From NCBI RefSeq assembly GCF_003269295.1, contig NZ_QLTT01000001.1, positions 639,635 to 703,634 of the forward strand: a stretch of DNA of 64,000 nt, in the 5' to 3' direction. Source of the stretch: Lentzea atacamensis (GTDB lineage Bacteria; Actinomycetota; Actinomycetes; Mycobacteriales; Pseudonocardiaceae). Shown in pieces: positions 7,772 through 17,870 of the stretch; position 1 is the first letter of the stretch, and every line of letters starts with the position of its first letter. A program made the position numbers and the translations under genes. Under the pieces are notes generated by a model, which was given only the letters and a program-made list of their open reading frames with translations, did no database searches and was not told the DNA's origin.

Positions 7772-8338
7772 CTACGCCGTGGGAAACACCACCGGTGGTT
7801 CGGTGGCGGGCGCCGGCACGATCTTGCCGCTCGTCTCGACCTTGAACGACATCGCCGGGTAGTACTCCTCCAGCCACTGCCGGAGGTCGGCCGGCGCCTC
7901 CGTCACCCCGATCCGCACACCGGACCCGTCCACCTCCGGCCCCGCCGACACGATCTGCGCGCCGCGGCCCTTCCAGTGCTCGCTGTCGTCCATGACGCGA
8001 CGGACGTGCTCCGCCATCGCGACCCGTGCGTACCTGGCGTCGCGGAACTCGATCCGCACGTCCGGCGCGGCCTCGCGAACCTCCGCGTCGAGCCTCGGAT
8101 CTGGCTTGCGGTACACCACCAGCATCGGCACGTCGTTGCGCACCTCCAGACCGGCGTAGGTGCTCGCGAACCCCGACTCCAGCAGCGGCTGCACCACGTC
8201 GGCCGCCTCGGTCAGCGCCGGGACGTCGAGGTCGGGCGTGGTACCTGGCGCGATGGTCGCCGGACCACCGCCGCTCTGGTTCATGCCGCAGGAGGCCACC
8301 GCGACCAGCAGCAGCACCAGCAGGACGACTCTTCGCAT
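7772..8338 (-). CDS. Lipoprotein of unknown function
   Basis: 188 residues. It has a lipoprotein signal peptide MRRVVLLVLLLVAVASC with the lipobox VASC (Cys17). The mature part is soluble, predicted alpha/beta, with no family I recognise. It should be anchored on the outer face of the membrane. GGGAGAACC precedes the ATG. It ends directly next to the HNH gene stop (convergent). The next gene upstream (MATE exporter) is on the same strand 47 bp away. Confidence 0.75.
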   Translation of the reverse strand: MRRVVLLVLLLVAVASCGMNQSGGGPATIAPGTTPDLDVPALTEAADVVQPLLESGFASTYAGLEVRNDVPMLVVYRKPDPRLDAEVREAAPDVRIEFRDARYARVAMAEHVRRVMDDSEHWKGRGAQIVSAGPEVDGSGVRIGVTEAPADLRQWLEEYYPAMSFKVETSGKIVPAPATEPPVVFPTA

Positions 8339-8385
8339 GGTTCTCCCCCGATCTCCGTTCCCCGTTCAGTACGGAGCCGGGCGCC

Positions 8386-9630
8386 TCAGAGGTTGCTCGC
8401 CCGCCGGAACGCGAGGCCCTGCCCCACCGCCACGGCCAGGTTCGCCGCGGCCAGTGCCGCCCACAACCCGGTCAGGCCGTGCTGGGCCGCCGGGACCGCG
8501 ATGACCGCCAGCACGCCGTAGCAGCCCGAGAAGATGACGAAGCTCGGCGTCGTGCGCTTCAGCCCGGCGAGGCCGAACCCCAGCACCGCCTGCAGACCGT
8601 CCGCGAGGACGACCACCACGAGCAACGCCAGGAGGCCTGCAACTGCGGCACGCACCTCGGGATCGTCGGTGAAGAGCCGTTCGGCACCGCCCAGGACGAT
8701 GACCGCGCAGATGGCCGCCAACGTCGCCACGGTGATCGTCAGGCCGGCGATCACCGCACGCCGTACGCCTTCGGTGCGCGTGCTCACCAGCGGCACCACG
8801 GCCTGCCCGATCGCCACCGCCGCGGTGAACGTCAGGCCGGCCAGGCCCGTGGCGATGTTGTGCGCCGCCACCGCCGTCGTGCTCACCCGCGCCGCGGCCA
8901 CGGTCAGCACGCCGAGCACCGCGAACTTGACCAGCACCGTGCCCGCCATCGGGATGCCGACCTTCGCGAGCTCCCTGATCTGTCCGAAGTGGATGGTCCG
9001 GCCCAGCCGGCCGGGCAGTCGCCCGCGCAGCCCGGAAACCGTGATCAGGCAGCTGACGAGGTTCGCGGTGCACAGTGCGATACCCGCGCCGTTGAGGCCG
9101 AGTTTCCAGACCAGCAAAGGCGAGAGGACCGCAGTGGACGCCGCGCCTGCCAAGCCGGCGCGCATCACGACCTTGCTCCGTCCCAGCCCGACGAGGCAGG
9201 ACGTGGCCGTCGAACCGAAGCCGCCGACGAGCATCGCCGCCGCCATCAGCAGCGGGAACGGCCCGAGCTGCGCCACGGTCGCCGCGGGCACGCCACCGGC
9301 CCGCGCGATCACCCCGGCACCGGCGACCGCGAGTGCGGCGGGCACACCGACGAACACCGCGAGCCACGTGCCGTTGCGCACCACGCGCAGCAGCTCTGGC
9401 GGATCGTCCGCCTTCGCTGCCACGAACGGCATCACGCCGCGCACGGCACCGGCGACCGCTGCCGTCGCGGGGAAGTACACGGCCGTGGTCACCGCGAAGG
9501 CCGCCAGCGCCTCCGTGCCGTACCGGCCGAGCGCCGCGGTGTTGACCAGCGCGCCCAGCGACACCGCCACCATCGACAGGTACAGCGGCAGCGCGACGCG
9601 CCCGATGCTCCTGGCGTCGCTAAGCAGCAT
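8386..9630 (-). CDS. MATE-family efflux transporter
   Basis: 414 residues from ATG 9630 (MLLSDARSIGRVALPLYLSM). It has twelve predicted membrane helices with the two-fold repeat of MATE exporters; the N-terminal half begins ARSIGRVALPLYLSMVAV and the second half KVGIPMAGTVLVKF. It exports cationic drugs or metabolites using Na+ or H+ gradients, as known for the family. The ATG lies 11 nt inside the end of the upstream lipoprotein gene (9620-10066), so the two are cotranscribed. Confidence 0.85.
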   Translation of the reverse strand: MLLSDARSIGRVALPLYLSMVAVSLGALVNTAALGRYGTEALAAFAVTTAVYFPATAAVAGAVRGVMPFVAAKADDPPELLRVVRNGTWLAVFVGVPAALAVAGAGVIARAGGVPAATVAQLGPFPLLMAAAMLVGGFGSTATSCLVGLGRSKVVMRAGLAGAASTAVLSPLLVWKLGLNGAGIALCTANLVSCLITVSGLRGRLPGRLGRTIHFGQIRELAKVGIPMAGTVLVKFAVLGVLTVAAARVSTTAVAAHNIATGLAGLTFTAAVAIGQAVVPLVSTRTEGVRRAVIAGLTITVATLAAICAVIVLGGAERLFTDDPEVRAAVAGLLALLVVVVLADGLQAVLGFGLAGLKRTTPSFVIFSGCYGVLAVIAVPAAQHGLTGLWAALAAANLAVAVGQGLAFRRASNL

Positions 9631-10066
9631 TCCGCAGCGCGTTGTAGCTCTGGTAGAGCTCCTCCCACGCCTTGTCACACCGGGCGTCGAGCTGCCCGTC
9701 GGCACTCACCCCGCCCGCCGCGAACCACGGCTCGCACGGCGCGATGTCGGCGAGCGCCTTGCGCACCTGGTCGATGGCGGAGCGTCCGGCGGGAGGCAGT
9801 TTGGCCGCCTGCTTCCCGGCCTCGTCGACCACGCCCGTCACGTCCGGCATGAGGTGGGCGCAGTTGTCCATCCTGTCGACGGGCTCGCCCCGCAGCCTCG
9901 GGATGCAGGCGGTCAGCAGGACCCCGACCGCGTCGAGCCGGGGTTGCAGCTCCGGCAGCGGCGAGGCGGACGAGGAGGTGGGCGCCGGGACGATGGTGGG
10001 CAGCGACGTCGTCTCGGAACCACACCCGACGAGAAGGAACACCAGCGCAATGGCGGAAGAGCGCAT
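9620..10066 (-). CDS. Small lipoprotein upstream of MATE exporter
   Basis: 148 residues from ATG 10066. Signal peptide MRSSAIALVFLLVGC with lipobox LVGC (Cys15), then a Ser/Pro/Thr linker and a helical domain with four further cysteines (ACIP, NCAH, PCEP, RCDK) that could form two disulfides outside the cell. The family is not recognised. It overlaps the MATE exporter start by 11 nt. Confidence 0.75.
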   Translation of the reverse strand: MRSSAIALVFLLVGCGSETTSLPTIVPAPTSSSASPLPELQPRLDAVGVLLTACIPRLRGEPVDRMDNCAHLMPDVTGVVDEAGKQAAKLPPAGRSAIDQVRKALADIAPCEPWFAAGGVSADGQLDARCDKAWEELYQSYNALRNAA

Positions 10067-10238
10067 GGCTCGGAGCCTATCGCCGCCACCTCGTGCTGCC
10101 TGATCGGGTGACACGCAGGGTCGGTGGCTGTCGCTGGACCCGCCTTGCCGAAGTCCACTTCGGACTCATCAGCGGACTGCGTTCCGGCCGCCACGACGAC
10201 GGCACGGCCGCCTGGAGCCGCCCGGTACCGTTGGGGAC

Positions 10239-11642
10239 GTGAGCATCAGCCTGAGCAGCGACTTCGCTCGTGCCGTCCCGGAGATGGCGGTCTCCTGGGA
10301 AGCGGTACCGGTCCCCGAACCGGTCCTGCTCGTCCTCAACGAGCCGCTGGCGAAGGAACTCGGCCTCGATCCCGCCTGGCTGCGCTCCGACGGCCTGCCG
10401 TTCCTCGTGGGCAACGAGGCACCCGGCGTCGCACAGGCCTACGCCGGGCACCAGTTCGGCGGCTACTCGCCCAGGCTCGGCGACGGCCGCGCGCTGCTCC
10501 TCGGCGAGCTGACCCACGCCGACGGCACCCTGCGCGACCTGCACCTGAAGGGCTCCGGCCGCACTCCGTTCGCCCGCGGCGGCGACGGCCTGGCCGCGGT
10601 CGGCCCGATGCTGCGCGAGTACGTGCTGAGCGAGGCGATGCACGCCCTCGGCATCCCGACGACCCGCTCGCTGGCGGTGGTGGCGACCGGCGCCGTCGTG
10701 CACCGCGAGCTGCCGCTGCCGGGAGCCGTGCTGGCGCGGGTGGCGTCCTCGCACCTGCGGGTCGGCAGCTTCCAGTACGCCCGCAACACCGGCGACCACG
10801 ACCTGCTGCGCCGCCTCGCCGACCACGCCATCGCCCGCCACCACCCCGGCAGCACCTACCTGGAGCTGTTCGAGCGGGTGGTGGCCGCCCAGGCGGAGCT
10901 GGTCGCCCGGTGGATGCTCGTCGGCTTCATCCACGGCGTCATGAACACCGACAACATGACGATCTCCGGCGAGACCATCGACTACGGCCCGTGCGCGTTC
11001 ATGGAGGCCTACGACCCGACGACGGTCTACAGCTCCATCGACCACGGCGGCCGTTACGCCTACGGCAACCAGCCGATCGTCGCCGAGTGGAACCTCGCCC
11101 GGCTCGCCGAAGCCCTGTTGCCGTTGTTCGCCGATGACGAGGACCGGGCGGTTTCGCTGGCTCTCGAAGCGCTCGGCACGTTCGACGGGCACTTCGAACG
11201 CGCCTGGATCGGCGGCCTGCGGGCGAAGCTGGGCGTGACCGGGGACGTTCAGCCGCTGCTGAAGGACCTGCTCACGTTGCTGCACGCGAACCACGTCGAC
11301 TTCACGTCGTTCTTCCACCGGCTGGCCGCGGCCGCGCGCGGCGACGCCGAGCCGGCGCGGTCGCTGTTCCTCGACCTGGCGGGGATCGACGACTGGATCG
11401 CGCGGTGGCGGTCGCTCGGACCCGACGCCGACGCCGTGGAACGGGTCAACCCGGTGTACATCCCGCGCAACCACCTCGTGGAGGAAGCGCTGGCGGCGGG
11501 GTCCGCCGGAGACCTCGGCCCGCTGGAACGGCTCCTGGACGCGGTGACCTCGCCGTACGGTGAACGTCCCGGTCTGGAACACTTCGCGGCACCTGCGCCG
11601 CAGGACTTCAGCGCCACCTACCGGACCTTCTGCGGGACCTGA
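10239..11642 (+). CDS. selO: Protein adenylyltransferase SelO (YdiU family)
   Basis: 467 residues from GTG 10239. The SelO pseudokinase motifs are clear: [18 protein letters not shown] (about 67-84), [20 protein letters not shown] (about 104-123), [20 protein letters not shown], and the active-site block [20 protein letters not shown] (about 231-250). SelO transfers AMP from ATP to Ser/Thr/Tyr of target proteins, mainly in redox stress, as established for the family. The length is typical of bacterial SelO. The stop overlaps the start of the trmO-like gene, so the two are cotranscribed. Confidence 0.92.
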   Translation: MSISLSSDFARAVPEMAVSWEAVPVPEPVLLVLNEPLAKELGLDPAWLRSDGLPFLVGNEAPGVAQAYAGHQFGGYSPRLGDGRALLLGELTHADGTLRDLHLKGSGRTPFARGGDGLAAVGPMLREYVLSEAMHALGIPTTRSLAVVATGAVVHRELPLPGAVLARVASSHLRVGSFQYARNTGDHDLLRRLADHAIARHHPGSTYLELFERVVAAQAELVARWMLVGFIHGVMNTDNMTISGETIDYGPCAFMEAYDPTTVYSSIDHGGRYAYGNQPIVAEWNLARLAEALLPLFADDEDRAVSLALEALGTFDGHFERAWIGGLRAKLGVTGDVQPLLKDLLTLLHANHVDFTSFFHRLAAAARGDAEPARSLFLDLAGIDDWIARWRSLGPDADAVERVNPVYIPRNHLVEEALAAGSAGDLGPLERLLDAVTSPYGERPGLEHFAAPAPQDFSATYRTFCGT

Positions 11643-12037
11643 TGAAACTGCAGCCGATCGGCCACGTCGAGTCGCCCCTCACCGACCGCGCCTCCGCGCC
11701 CGAGCAGGGCGACGAGGGCGCGCCGGAGTCCTGGCTCGTCTTCGCCCCGGAGTACGCGCGGGCCATGCGCGAGCTCACCGCCGGGCAGGAAGTCCTGGTG
11801 CTGACCTGGCTCGACCGCGCGGACCGTTCCGTGCTGGCCGTCCACCCGCGCGGCGACACGACCCGGCAGGAGACCGGTGTGTTCTCCACCCGGTCGCCGG
11901 ACCGGCCGAACCCCATCGGGCTGCACCGCGTGCGGATCCACGCCGTGGACGGGCTGAAGGTGCTGGTCGCCGATCTGGAGGCGCTCGACGGCACGCCCGT
12001 GGTCGACGTGAAGCCGGTGCTGGGTTCCGAACGTTAG
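11642..12037 (+). CDS. TsaA/TrmO-like tRNA N6-threonylcarbamoyladenosine methyltransferase
   Basis: 131 residues; the ATG overlaps the selO TGA by one base. The pattern PIGHVESPLTDR at the N-terminus and GVFSTRSPDRPNPIGLHRV (about 79-97) is the SAM-binding core of the TrmO/TsaA beta-barrel family, which methylates t6A37 in tRNA with SAM. E. coli TrmO is longer (about 235 residues); this short form has only the core domain, so activity on tRNA is inferred. Confidence 0.8.
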   Translation: MKLQPIGHVESPLTDRASAPEQGDEGAPESWLVFAPEYARAMRELTAGQEVLVLTWLDRADRSVLAVHPRGDTTRQETGVFSTRSPDRPNPIGLHRVRIHAVDGLKVLVADLEALDGTPVVDVKPVLGSER

Positions 12038-12055
12038 ATCCAGTCGGTCGGGCCG

Positions 12056-12086
12056 GCCCGAATTCGCGGCCGGACGGAATTCGGGC
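12056..12086 (+). terminator. Hairpin after selO-trmO-like operon
   Basis: GCCCGAATTC (12056-12065) pairs perfectly with GAATTCGGGC (12077-12086) over an 11-base loop, 19 bases after the stop at 12037. No T-run follows, which is normal for high-GC actinomycete terminators. Confidence 0.55.
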
Positions 12087-12123
12087 TGGTGAGAGCGGGT
12101 TTCAGGGTGGGTACCCGGCGGGC

Positions 12124-12237
12124 ATGAGCCAGCCAGTACCGCCTCCAGAACCGCTGCCGCCCACGCCGGGGCCGGACCAGCCCCGGCCGCCGGGGCCGGA
12201 CCCGGATCCGCTGCCGCCGATGCCAGAGCCGACCTAG
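12124..12237 (+). CDS. Very short proline-rich peptide ORF, possibly interrupted
   Basis: 37 codons from ATG 12124; more than half the residues are Pro, with repeats of PGPD/PDPLPP. GGGTAC lies 9 nt before the ATG, as for the other leaderless-type genes here, but no good -35 is seen. After the TAG at 12235 the same frame continues in the same style (PGPAPPAPEPDPD), so a longer proline-rich protein may have been cut by a nonsense change. It may equally be a chance open frame. Confidence 0.3.
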   Translation: MSQPVPPPEPLPPTPGPDQPRPPGPDPDPLPPMPEPT

Positions 12238-12289
12238 ACCCCGGGCCCGGCTCCGCCAGCACCGGAGCCGGATCCAGACCACTCACGCC

Positions 12290-14122
12290 CTACCTCTTCA
12301 CGAGCTGCCGCGCCGCCTCCGCCACGGCCTCGGCATCGATGTGCGCGGCGTGCAGCAACTCCCCGGGCTTCCCGGACACCGGCATCGCACTGACCGCGAG
12401 CTTGCGCACCGGCGGCCGATCCGGACAAGCGGCCAGCGCGTCCAGCACGGCATCCCCGAGCCCGCCCTCGGGCCAGTGATCCTCGACGGTGAGCACCGCG
12501 CGTGTCTGCGAAGCCGCCTGCACCAACGTGTTCCCGTCGATGGGCTTGATCGAGTAGCAGTCGATCACCCGAGCCCTGATGCCCTCGGCATCGAGCACCT
12601 CGGCCGCCTTCTCCGCCTCCCCGACGGTGATGCCGCAGGCCACGATCGTCAGATCGTCGTGGTCGCTGTTCCGCAGCACCCTGCTGCCACCGACCCGGAT
12701 GTTCTCGTCCGGCGACGTCCGCACCGGCGTCTTCCCGCGCAGCGTCCGCAGGTACGAAATCCCGGGCAACGTGGCCATTTCGGCGACGAGAGCAGCAGCC
12801 TGGTTCGCGTCGGACGGGTGCAGCACCGTGCTGCCGTGAACGGCGCGGAACATCGCGATGTCCTCCAGCGCCATCTGCGACGGCCCGTCCTCACCGATCG
12901 ACACCCCGGCGTGCGAACCGCACAGGCGAAGGTCCGCGCGCGAGATCGCGGCCATGCGGATGAAGTCGTGGGCGCGGGTCAGGAACGCGCCGAACGTCGA
13001 CGCGAACGGCACCCAGTTGCGGGCCTGCAGGCCCACGGCGGCGGCGATCATCTGCTGCTCGGCGATGAACATCTCGAAGTAGCGGTCGGGATGCGCCTTG
13101 GCGAACAGCTCGGACATCGTCGAGTTCGAGACCTCGCCGTCCAGGGCCACGACGTCCCCGCGCAGTTCGCCCAACGCGGTGAGCGCCTGCCCGTACGCCT
13201 GCCGGGTCGCCACTTCCTCACCGATCTCCCAGCGGGGCAGCGCGCCGCCGGTGGTGGCGAAGCGGTGCGGGCTGCCGGGTGTGGGCGTCTTGACCGTCAC
13301 GGCCAGCGAACGCGCGCCGCCGAGCTCCTCGACGGCTTCCTCTGGCTCCTCCAACAGCTTGCCGTGCTTGCCGGGCTGGTCCTCGACGGCCTTCACGCCG
13401 CGGCCCTTGTGGGTCCGCGCGAGGATCGCGGTCGGCCGGTCGGTCACGGACGTGGCCTGTGCCAGAGCGGCGTCGATGGCGTCCAGGTCGTGGCCGTCGA
13501 TCGCGATGGCCTTCCAGCCGAACGCCTCGGCGCGGGCGGCGTAGCCGTCGACGTCCCAGCCGAGCATCGTCTCGCGGGTCTGGCCGAGGCGGTTCACGTC
13601 GACGATCGCGGTGAGGTTGTCGAGACCCGCCCAGCCCGCGTGCTGGAACGCCTCCCACATCGAGCCCTCTGCCATCTCCGAGTCACCGCACAGCACCCAC
13701 ACGCGGTAGGGCAACCGGTCGAGCCGTTTGCCGGCGAGCGCCAGGCCGACGCCGACCGGCAGGCCCTGGCCGAGCGAGCCGGTGGCCACGTCGGTCGGCG
13801 GGATGCGGGGTGTGGGGTGGCCTTCCAGCCTGCTGCCGAACGTGCGGAAGCTCAGCAGTTCCTCGTCGGTGATGGCGCCTGCCGCCTTGAGCATCGCGTA
13901 GTACAGCGGTGAGGCGTGGCCCTTGGAGAACACCAGGTGGTCGTTGACCGGGTTGTCCGGGTTGGCGTAGTCGAGCTTCAGGTAGCCGTCGAGCAGGACG
14001 GCCATCAGGTCGGCCGCGGACATCGACGACGTCGGGTGACCGGAACCGCCCGCGGCGCTCGCGCGGACCGAGTCGACGCGCAGCTGCTGGGCGAGTTCGT
14101 GGCGGAAGTCGTTGTTGGGCAA
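12290..14122 (-). CDS. tkt: Transketolase (short type)
   Basis: 610 residues. The thiamine diphosphate domain has GDSEMAEGSMWEAF with GSLGQGLPVGVGLALAGKRL and DVNRLGQT. The pyrimidine domain has EQQMIAAAVGLQARN (catalytic Glu), and a C-terminal transketolase domain ends the chain. At about 610 residues it is the shorter vertebrate/TKTL-like form rather than the 660-700-residue bacterial form. It moves two-carbon ketol units between sugar phosphates in the pentose phosphate pathway. It starts 3 nt after the tal stop, so tal and tkt form one operon. Confidence 0.92.
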   Translation of the reverse strand: MPNNDFRHELAQQLRVDSVRASAAGGSGHPTSSMSAADLMAVLLDGYLKLDYANPDNPVNDHLVFSKGHASPLYYAMLKAAGAITDEELLSFRTFGSRLEGHPTPRIPPTDVATGSLGQGLPVGVGLALAGKRLDRLPYRVWVLCGDSEMAEGSMWEAFQHAGWAGLDNLTAIVDVNRLGQTRETMLGWDVDGYAARAEAFGWKAIAIDGHDLDAIDAALAQATSVTDRPTAILARTHKGRGVKAVEDQPGKHGKLLEEPEEAVEELGGARSLAVTVKTPTPGSPHRFATTGGALPRWEIGEEVATRQAYGQALTALGELRGDVVALDGEVSNSTMSELFAKAHPDRYFEMFIAEQQMIAAAVGLQARNWVPFASTFGAFLTRAHDFIRMAAISRADLRLCGSHAGVSIGEDGPSQMALEDIAMFRAVHGSTVLHPSDANQAAALVAEMATLPGISYLRTLRGKTPVRTSPDENIRVGGSRVLRNSDHDDLTIVACGITVGEAEKAAEVLDAEGIRARVIDCYSIKPIDGNTLVQAASQTRAVLTVEDHWPEGGLGDAVLDALAACPDRPPVRKLAVSAMPVSGKPGELLHAAHIDAEAVAEAARQLVKR

Positions 14123-14125
14123 GGG

Positions 14126-15205
14126 TCACCTCCGTGCTGGTTGGGCGGTCAGGCCGTCGAGGAGCTGCCGGTAGGAGTCGGCGAACTTCCGCACGCCCTC
14201 GCGTTCGAGCGTGTCGGTGACGGCGCGGTAGCTGATCCCGATCTCCGCGAACCGGTCGAGGACGCGCCGGGCTCCCTCGACGTCGCGGGTCAGGGTGTCG
14301 GCGACGCGGCCGTGGTCCTGGAAGGCCTCGATCGTCTTGCGCGGCATGGTGGTCACCGTCTCGGGGCCGATCAGCTCCTCGACGTAGCGCGTGTCGCGGA
14401 ACGCCGGGTTCTTGGTCGACGTGGACGCCCACAGGCACCACTGCGGCGTGGCGCCGGCCTTGGCCAGCTCCTCCCACGCCCTGCCGGAGAAGATCTCCAG
14501 GTACTGCTGGTAGGCGAGCTTGGCGTTGGCGATCGCGAGCGTGCCCTTCAGCACCTCGTGCCGTCGCAACGCGTCCAGCCGCTTGTCCGCCTCGGTGTCC
14601 ACTCTGGACACGAAGAACGACGCCACCGAGGCAACCTTGCCGAGGTCGCCGCCGTTCGAGCGCAGTCTGTGCAGCCCGCGGAGGTACGCCTGGGCGGCCG
14701 CGCGGTGCCGGTCGAGTGAGAACAGCAGCGTCACGTTGACCGGGATGCCGTTCGCGATCGACTCCTCGATGGCGGGCAGGCCCTCCGAAGTGCCGGGGAT
14801 CTTCACGAACAGGTTCGGCCGGTCGATCAGCGCGTGCAGGCGCCGGGCTTCGTCGATCGTCGCCTGCGTGTCGTGGGCGAACCCGGGGTCCACCTCCATC
14901 GACACCCAGCCGTCGCGCGGCGAGGTGCCCTTCCCCACCAGCAGGTCGCAGGCCTTGCGGATGTCCTCGGCGGCGAGCGCGAGGAAGATCTCCTTGGGGT
15001 CGTGCTCGTGCAGTTCGCGTTTCTGGGCGTCGTAGGCGGTGCCGCTGCTCATGGCGTCCTGGAAGATCGTCGGGTTCGACGTCACGCCCAGCACGCCGTC
15101 ATCGATCAGAGCGGCCAGATCGCCTCCGCGGAGCAGGTCTCGGGACAGCTGGTCCAGCCACGGGCTCTGGCCGTGCTCGGCCAGGCCGTGCAATGCGGTG
15201 CGCAT
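14126..15205 (-). CDS. tal: Transaldolase
   Basis: 359 residues from ATG 15205. Motifs are [13 protein letters not shown] near residue 43, the Schiff-base lysine in [17 protein letters not shown], and [20 protein letters not shown] towards the C-terminus, typical of the actinobacterial-type TAL. It transfers dihydroxyacetone units between sugar phosphates. The start at 15205 fits the conserved N-terminus ([20 protein letters not shown]) and avoids an unrelated 18-residue extension. It shares a 56-bp divergent control region with ctaD. Confidence 0.92.
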   Translation of the reverse strand: MRTALHGLAEHGQSPWLDQLSRDLLRGGDLAALIDDGVLGVTSNPTIFQDAMSSGTAYDAQKRELHEHDPKEIFLALAAEDIRKACDLLVGKGTSPRDGWVSMEVDPGFAHDTQATIDEARRLHALIDRPNLFVKIPGTSEGLPAIEESIANGIPVNVTLLFSLDRHRAAAQAYLRGLHRLRSNGGDLGKVASVASFFVSRVDTEADKRLDALRRHEVLKGTLAIANAKLAYQQYLEIFSGRAWEELAKAGATPQWCLWASTSTKNPAFRDTRYVEELIGPETVTTMPRKTIEAFQDHGRVADTLTRDVEGARRVLDRFAEIGISYRAVTDTLEREGVRKFADSYRQLLDGLTAQPARR

Positions 15206-15226
15206 GGCAGGTCCTCTCTCATGGCC

Positions 15227-15253
15227 GTTTCCGGGTACCCGTGGCCGGGGTAG
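15227..15253 (+). promoter_or_regulatory. Stress-sigma-like promoter of ctaD
   Basis: GTTT (15227-15230), 17 bases, GGGTAG (15248-15253), then 8 nt to ATG 15262. The spacer is one longer than usual. GGGTACCC at 15233-15240 lies inside the spacer and reads the same on both strands, so it could also serve tal on the minus strand. Confidence 0.45.
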
Positions 15254-15261
15254 CCACACCC

Positions 15262-17013
15262 ATGACCGCCCTGAGGCCGACGCCGGTCGTGCCGCATCCG
15301 GGGGCTGCGCGCCGCCGTCCCAAAGGCGCCGTGCTCCTCGGGCTGCTGCGCACCACGGACCCCAAGCAGATCGGCATCCTCTACCTGGTCACGTCGTTCG
15401 CCTTCTTCATGGCGGGCGGCGTGATGGCGCTGCTCATCCGCGCCGAACTCGCCCGTCCCGGCCTGCAGTTCCTGTCGAACGAGCAGTACAACCAGCTGTT
15501 CACCATGCACGGCACGGTCATGCTGCTGCTGTACGCGACGCCCATTCTGTTCGGGTTCGCAAACTTCGTGCTGCCGCTGCAGATCGGCTCGCCGGACGTG
15601 GCGTTCCCGCGCCTCAACGCGTTCTCGTACTGGTTGTTCCTGTTCGGCGGCCTGATCGTGATGAGCAGCTTCGTGACGCCCGGTGGCGCCGCCGACTTCG
15701 GCTGGACGGGCTACACCCCGCTGTCCAGCGCCACGCACGCCCCGGGAATCGGCCCCGACCTCTGGATCATGGGCCTGGCGGTCTCCGGTCTCGGCACGAT
15801 CCTGGGCGCGGTCAACATGATCACGACGGTCGTGTGCCTGCGGGCCCCCGGCATGACCATGTTCCGGATGCCGATCTTCACCTGGAACATCCTGGTGACG
15901 TCCGTGCTGATCCTGCTGGCGTTCCCGATCCTGACCGCCGCGCTGATGGGCCTGGCCGCCGACCGGCATCTGGGCGCGCACGTGTTCGACCCGGCCAACG
16001 GTGGGGTCATCCTCTGGCAGCACCTGTTCTGGTTCTTCGGCCATCCCGAGGTCTACATCGTCGCCCTGCCGTTCTTCGGCATCATCACCGAGGTCCTGCC
16101 GGTGTTCAGCCGCAAACCGCTGTTCGGCTACAAGGGCCTGGTGTTCGCGACGTTCGCGATCGCCATGCTGTCGGTCGCGGTGTGGGCGCACCACATGTTC
16201 GCGACCGGCGCGGTGCTGCTGCCGTTCTTCTCTTTGATGACGTTCCTGATCGCGGTGCCGACCGGGATCAAGTTCTTCAACTGGGCCGGCACGATGTGGA
16301 AGGGGCAGCTGACGTTCGAGACGCCGATGCTGTTCTCGATCGGGTTCCTGGTGACGTTCCTGCTCGGCGGCCTGACCGGGATCATCCTGGCCTCACCGCC
16401 GCTGGACTTCCACGTCACCGACACCTACTTCGTCGTCGCGCACTTCCACTACGTGCTGTTCGGCACGATCGTGTTCGCCACGTACGCCGGCATCTACTTC
16501 TGGTTCCCGAAGATGACGGGCCGCATGCTCAACGAGCCGCTGGGCAAGCTGCACTTCTGGACCACGTTCCTCGGCTTCCACGGCACGTTCCTGGTCCAGC
16601 ACTGGCTCGGCAACCAGGGATTCCCGCGCCGGTACGCCGACTACCTGCCCAGCGACGGGTTCACGTTGCTCAACACGATCTCGAGCATCAGCGCGTTCGT
16701 GCTCGGCGCGTCGGTGCTGCCGTTCCTCTACAACATCGTGCGCAGCTACCGGTACGGCGAACCGGCCGGGCACGACGATCCCTGGGGCTACGGGAACTCA
16801 CTGGAGTGGGCCACGACCTCTCCCCCGCCGCGGCACAACTTCAAGGAACTGCCGCGGATCCGGTCCGAGCGGCCCGCGTTCGAGCTGCACTACCCGCACA
16901 TGGTCGACCGCATGCGCGACGAAGCGCATTTCTCGATCCTCCGGCGCGGCCGCCACACCACGCCCGACCAGCCGACCGAGGACGCCCTCGCCGCTACCGA
17001 CCGCGAGAGCTGA
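15262..17013 (+). CDS. ctaD: Cytochrome c oxidase subunit I
   Basis: 583 residues, about twelve membrane helices. The heme a ligand is in [15 protein letters not shown]. The CuB centre is in [18 protein letters not shown] with the His-Tyr pair, and HHMFATG. The high-spin heme ligands are in HFHYVLFG. This is the proton-pumping catalytic subunit of the aa3 oxidase. No subunit II, III or assembly gene is next to it, so this is probably a second, separately controlled copy. ATG 15262 was chosen because an upstream frame extension has no ctaD similarity. It overlaps the NmrA gene by 20 nt at the 3' end (convergent). Confidence 0.92.
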   Translation: MTALRPTPVVPHPGAARRRPKGAVLLGLLRTTDPKQIGILYLVTSFAFFMAGGVMALLIRAELARPGLQFLSNEQYNQLFTMHGTVMLLLYATPILFGFANFVLPLQIGSPDVAFPRLNAFSYWLFLFGGLIVMSSFVTPGGAADFGWTGYTPLSSATHAPGIGPDLWIMGLAVSGLGTILGAVNMITTVVCLRAPGMTMFRMPIFTWNILVTSVLILLAFPILTAALMGLAADRHLGAHVFDPANGGVILWQHLFWFFGHPEVYIVALPFFGIITEVLPVFSRKPLFGYKGLVFATFAIAMLSVAVWAHHMFATGAVLLPFFSLMTFLIAVPTGIKFFNWAGTMWKGQLTFETPMLFSIGFLVTFLLGGLTGIILASPPLDFHVTDTYFVVAHFHYVLFGTIVFATYAGIYFWFPKMTGRMLNEPLGKLHFWTTFLGFHGTFLVQHWLGNQGFPRRYADYLPSDGFTLLNTISSISAFVLGASVLPFLYNIVRSYRYGEPAGHDDPWGYGNSLEWATTSPPPRHNFKELPRIRSERPAFELHYPHMVDRMRDEAHFSILRRGRHTTPDQPTEDALAATDRES

Positions 17014-17851
17014 GCCATTCGCGCACGGTCTTGGCACCCGGCACGATCGCCCGCGTCTCCGCCGGGTCCACCTCGACCGGATGGTCGTGCAGCCAGCGCC
17101 ACATCACCAGCAGGTCGTCGCCGACGAACCGCTCGAACAGCCAGGCAGGCATCGGGAAACGCCGTGGCGGGCGCCCGAACTCCGCACGCCAGATCTCCCG
17201 GCACTCGTCGATGCTCCGCGCGTCGGAGGTGAGCGGGAGGTCCGCGCCCGCGAACCGGTCCGGCTCGGCGAACGCGCGTGCCGCGACCGCGCCGAGGTCG
17301 TCCGCGCACAGCCACACCAGCGGGCGGTCACCACCGATCAGCTTCGGCATCAGGTGCCACATCGACACCTGCGGGTAGAAGTCCTTGTCGGTCATCAGTT
17401 CCATGAACGCCATCGGCCGCAACACCGTCAACGGCAGGCCCAGCGACTCCAAGTGGGCCTTGATGACCACCTTGGACTCCCACTGCCGGACCCCGGTGCC
17501 GGACCGCGCGACGCCGGCCGACCCGTACACCACGTGCCGCACGCCGGCCGCCGCCGCTACGTCACCCACGTTGCGTCCCTGCACGATCTCGGCGTCGTGC
17601 CCGCTGATCATCGGGTTCTGCACGCTGAACACGCCGTGTGCCCCGGCGAACGCGGGCCGCAGGGTGGCGGGGTCGGCCATGTCCGCCCGCACCACCTCCG
17701 CGCCGGCGTCCGCCAGGCGCCTCGCCTTCTCGGACGACGGGTCGCGGGTCAGCGCCCGCACCCGCCAGCCGCCCGCGAGCAGGTGCCGGGCGACCGCACC
17801 GCCCTGGCGGCCCGTCGCACCGGTGACCGCCACCAACCCGGGATCGTCCAT
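16994..17851 (-). CDS. NmrA-like NAD(P)-binding SDR protein
   Basis: 285 residues. The N-terminal [17 protein letters not shown] is the atypical-SDR nucleotide site, followed by [10 protein letters not shown] (NADP preference), VVYGSAGV and [11 protein letters not shown]. This is the NmrA/HSCARG pattern of redox sensors and quinone or isoflavone reductases; it often lacks catalytic Tyr-Lys and the role is unknown. The SD AGGAGG is placed inside the hairpin at 17853-17870 immediately before the ATG. Confidence 0.85.
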   Translation of the reverse strand: MDDPGLVAVTGATGRQGGAVARHLLAGGWRVRALTRDPSSEKARRLADAGAEVVRADMADPATLRPAFAGAHGVFSVQNPMISGHDAEIVQGRNVGDVAAAAGVRHVVYGSAGVARSGTGVRQWESKVVIKAHLESLGLPLTVLRPMAFMELMTDKDFYPQVSMWHLMPKLIGGDRPLVWLCADDLGAVAARAFAEPDRFAGADLPLTSDARSIDECREIWRAEFGRPPRRFPMPAWLFERFVGDDLLVMWRWLHDHPVEVDPAETRAIVPGAKTVREWLSSRGR

Positions 17852-17852
17852 C

Positions 17853-17870
17853 GCAGGCCTCCTGGCCTGC
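17853..17870 (-). promoter_or_regulatory. Hairpin that includes the ribosome site of the NmrA-like gene
   Basis: GCAGGCC (17853-17859) and GGCCTGC (17864-17870) are exact complements with a 4-base loop. On the minus strand the loop and right arm spell AGGAGG, the ribosome site two bases from ATG 17851. Translation could be gated by this stem; this is inferred from the sequence only. Confidence 0.4.

Noticed and set aside
8026..10111. Long plus-strand frames opposite the MATE exporter
   Set aside because: Low-complexity R/P/T/A-rich antisense readings; the minus strand has signal peptides and membrane helices of real genes.
15039..17378. 779-residue plus-strand frame across tal, ctaD and the NmrA-like gene
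   Set aside because: It is an out-of-frame reading of ctaD with no family similarity; ctaD itself is unambiguous.
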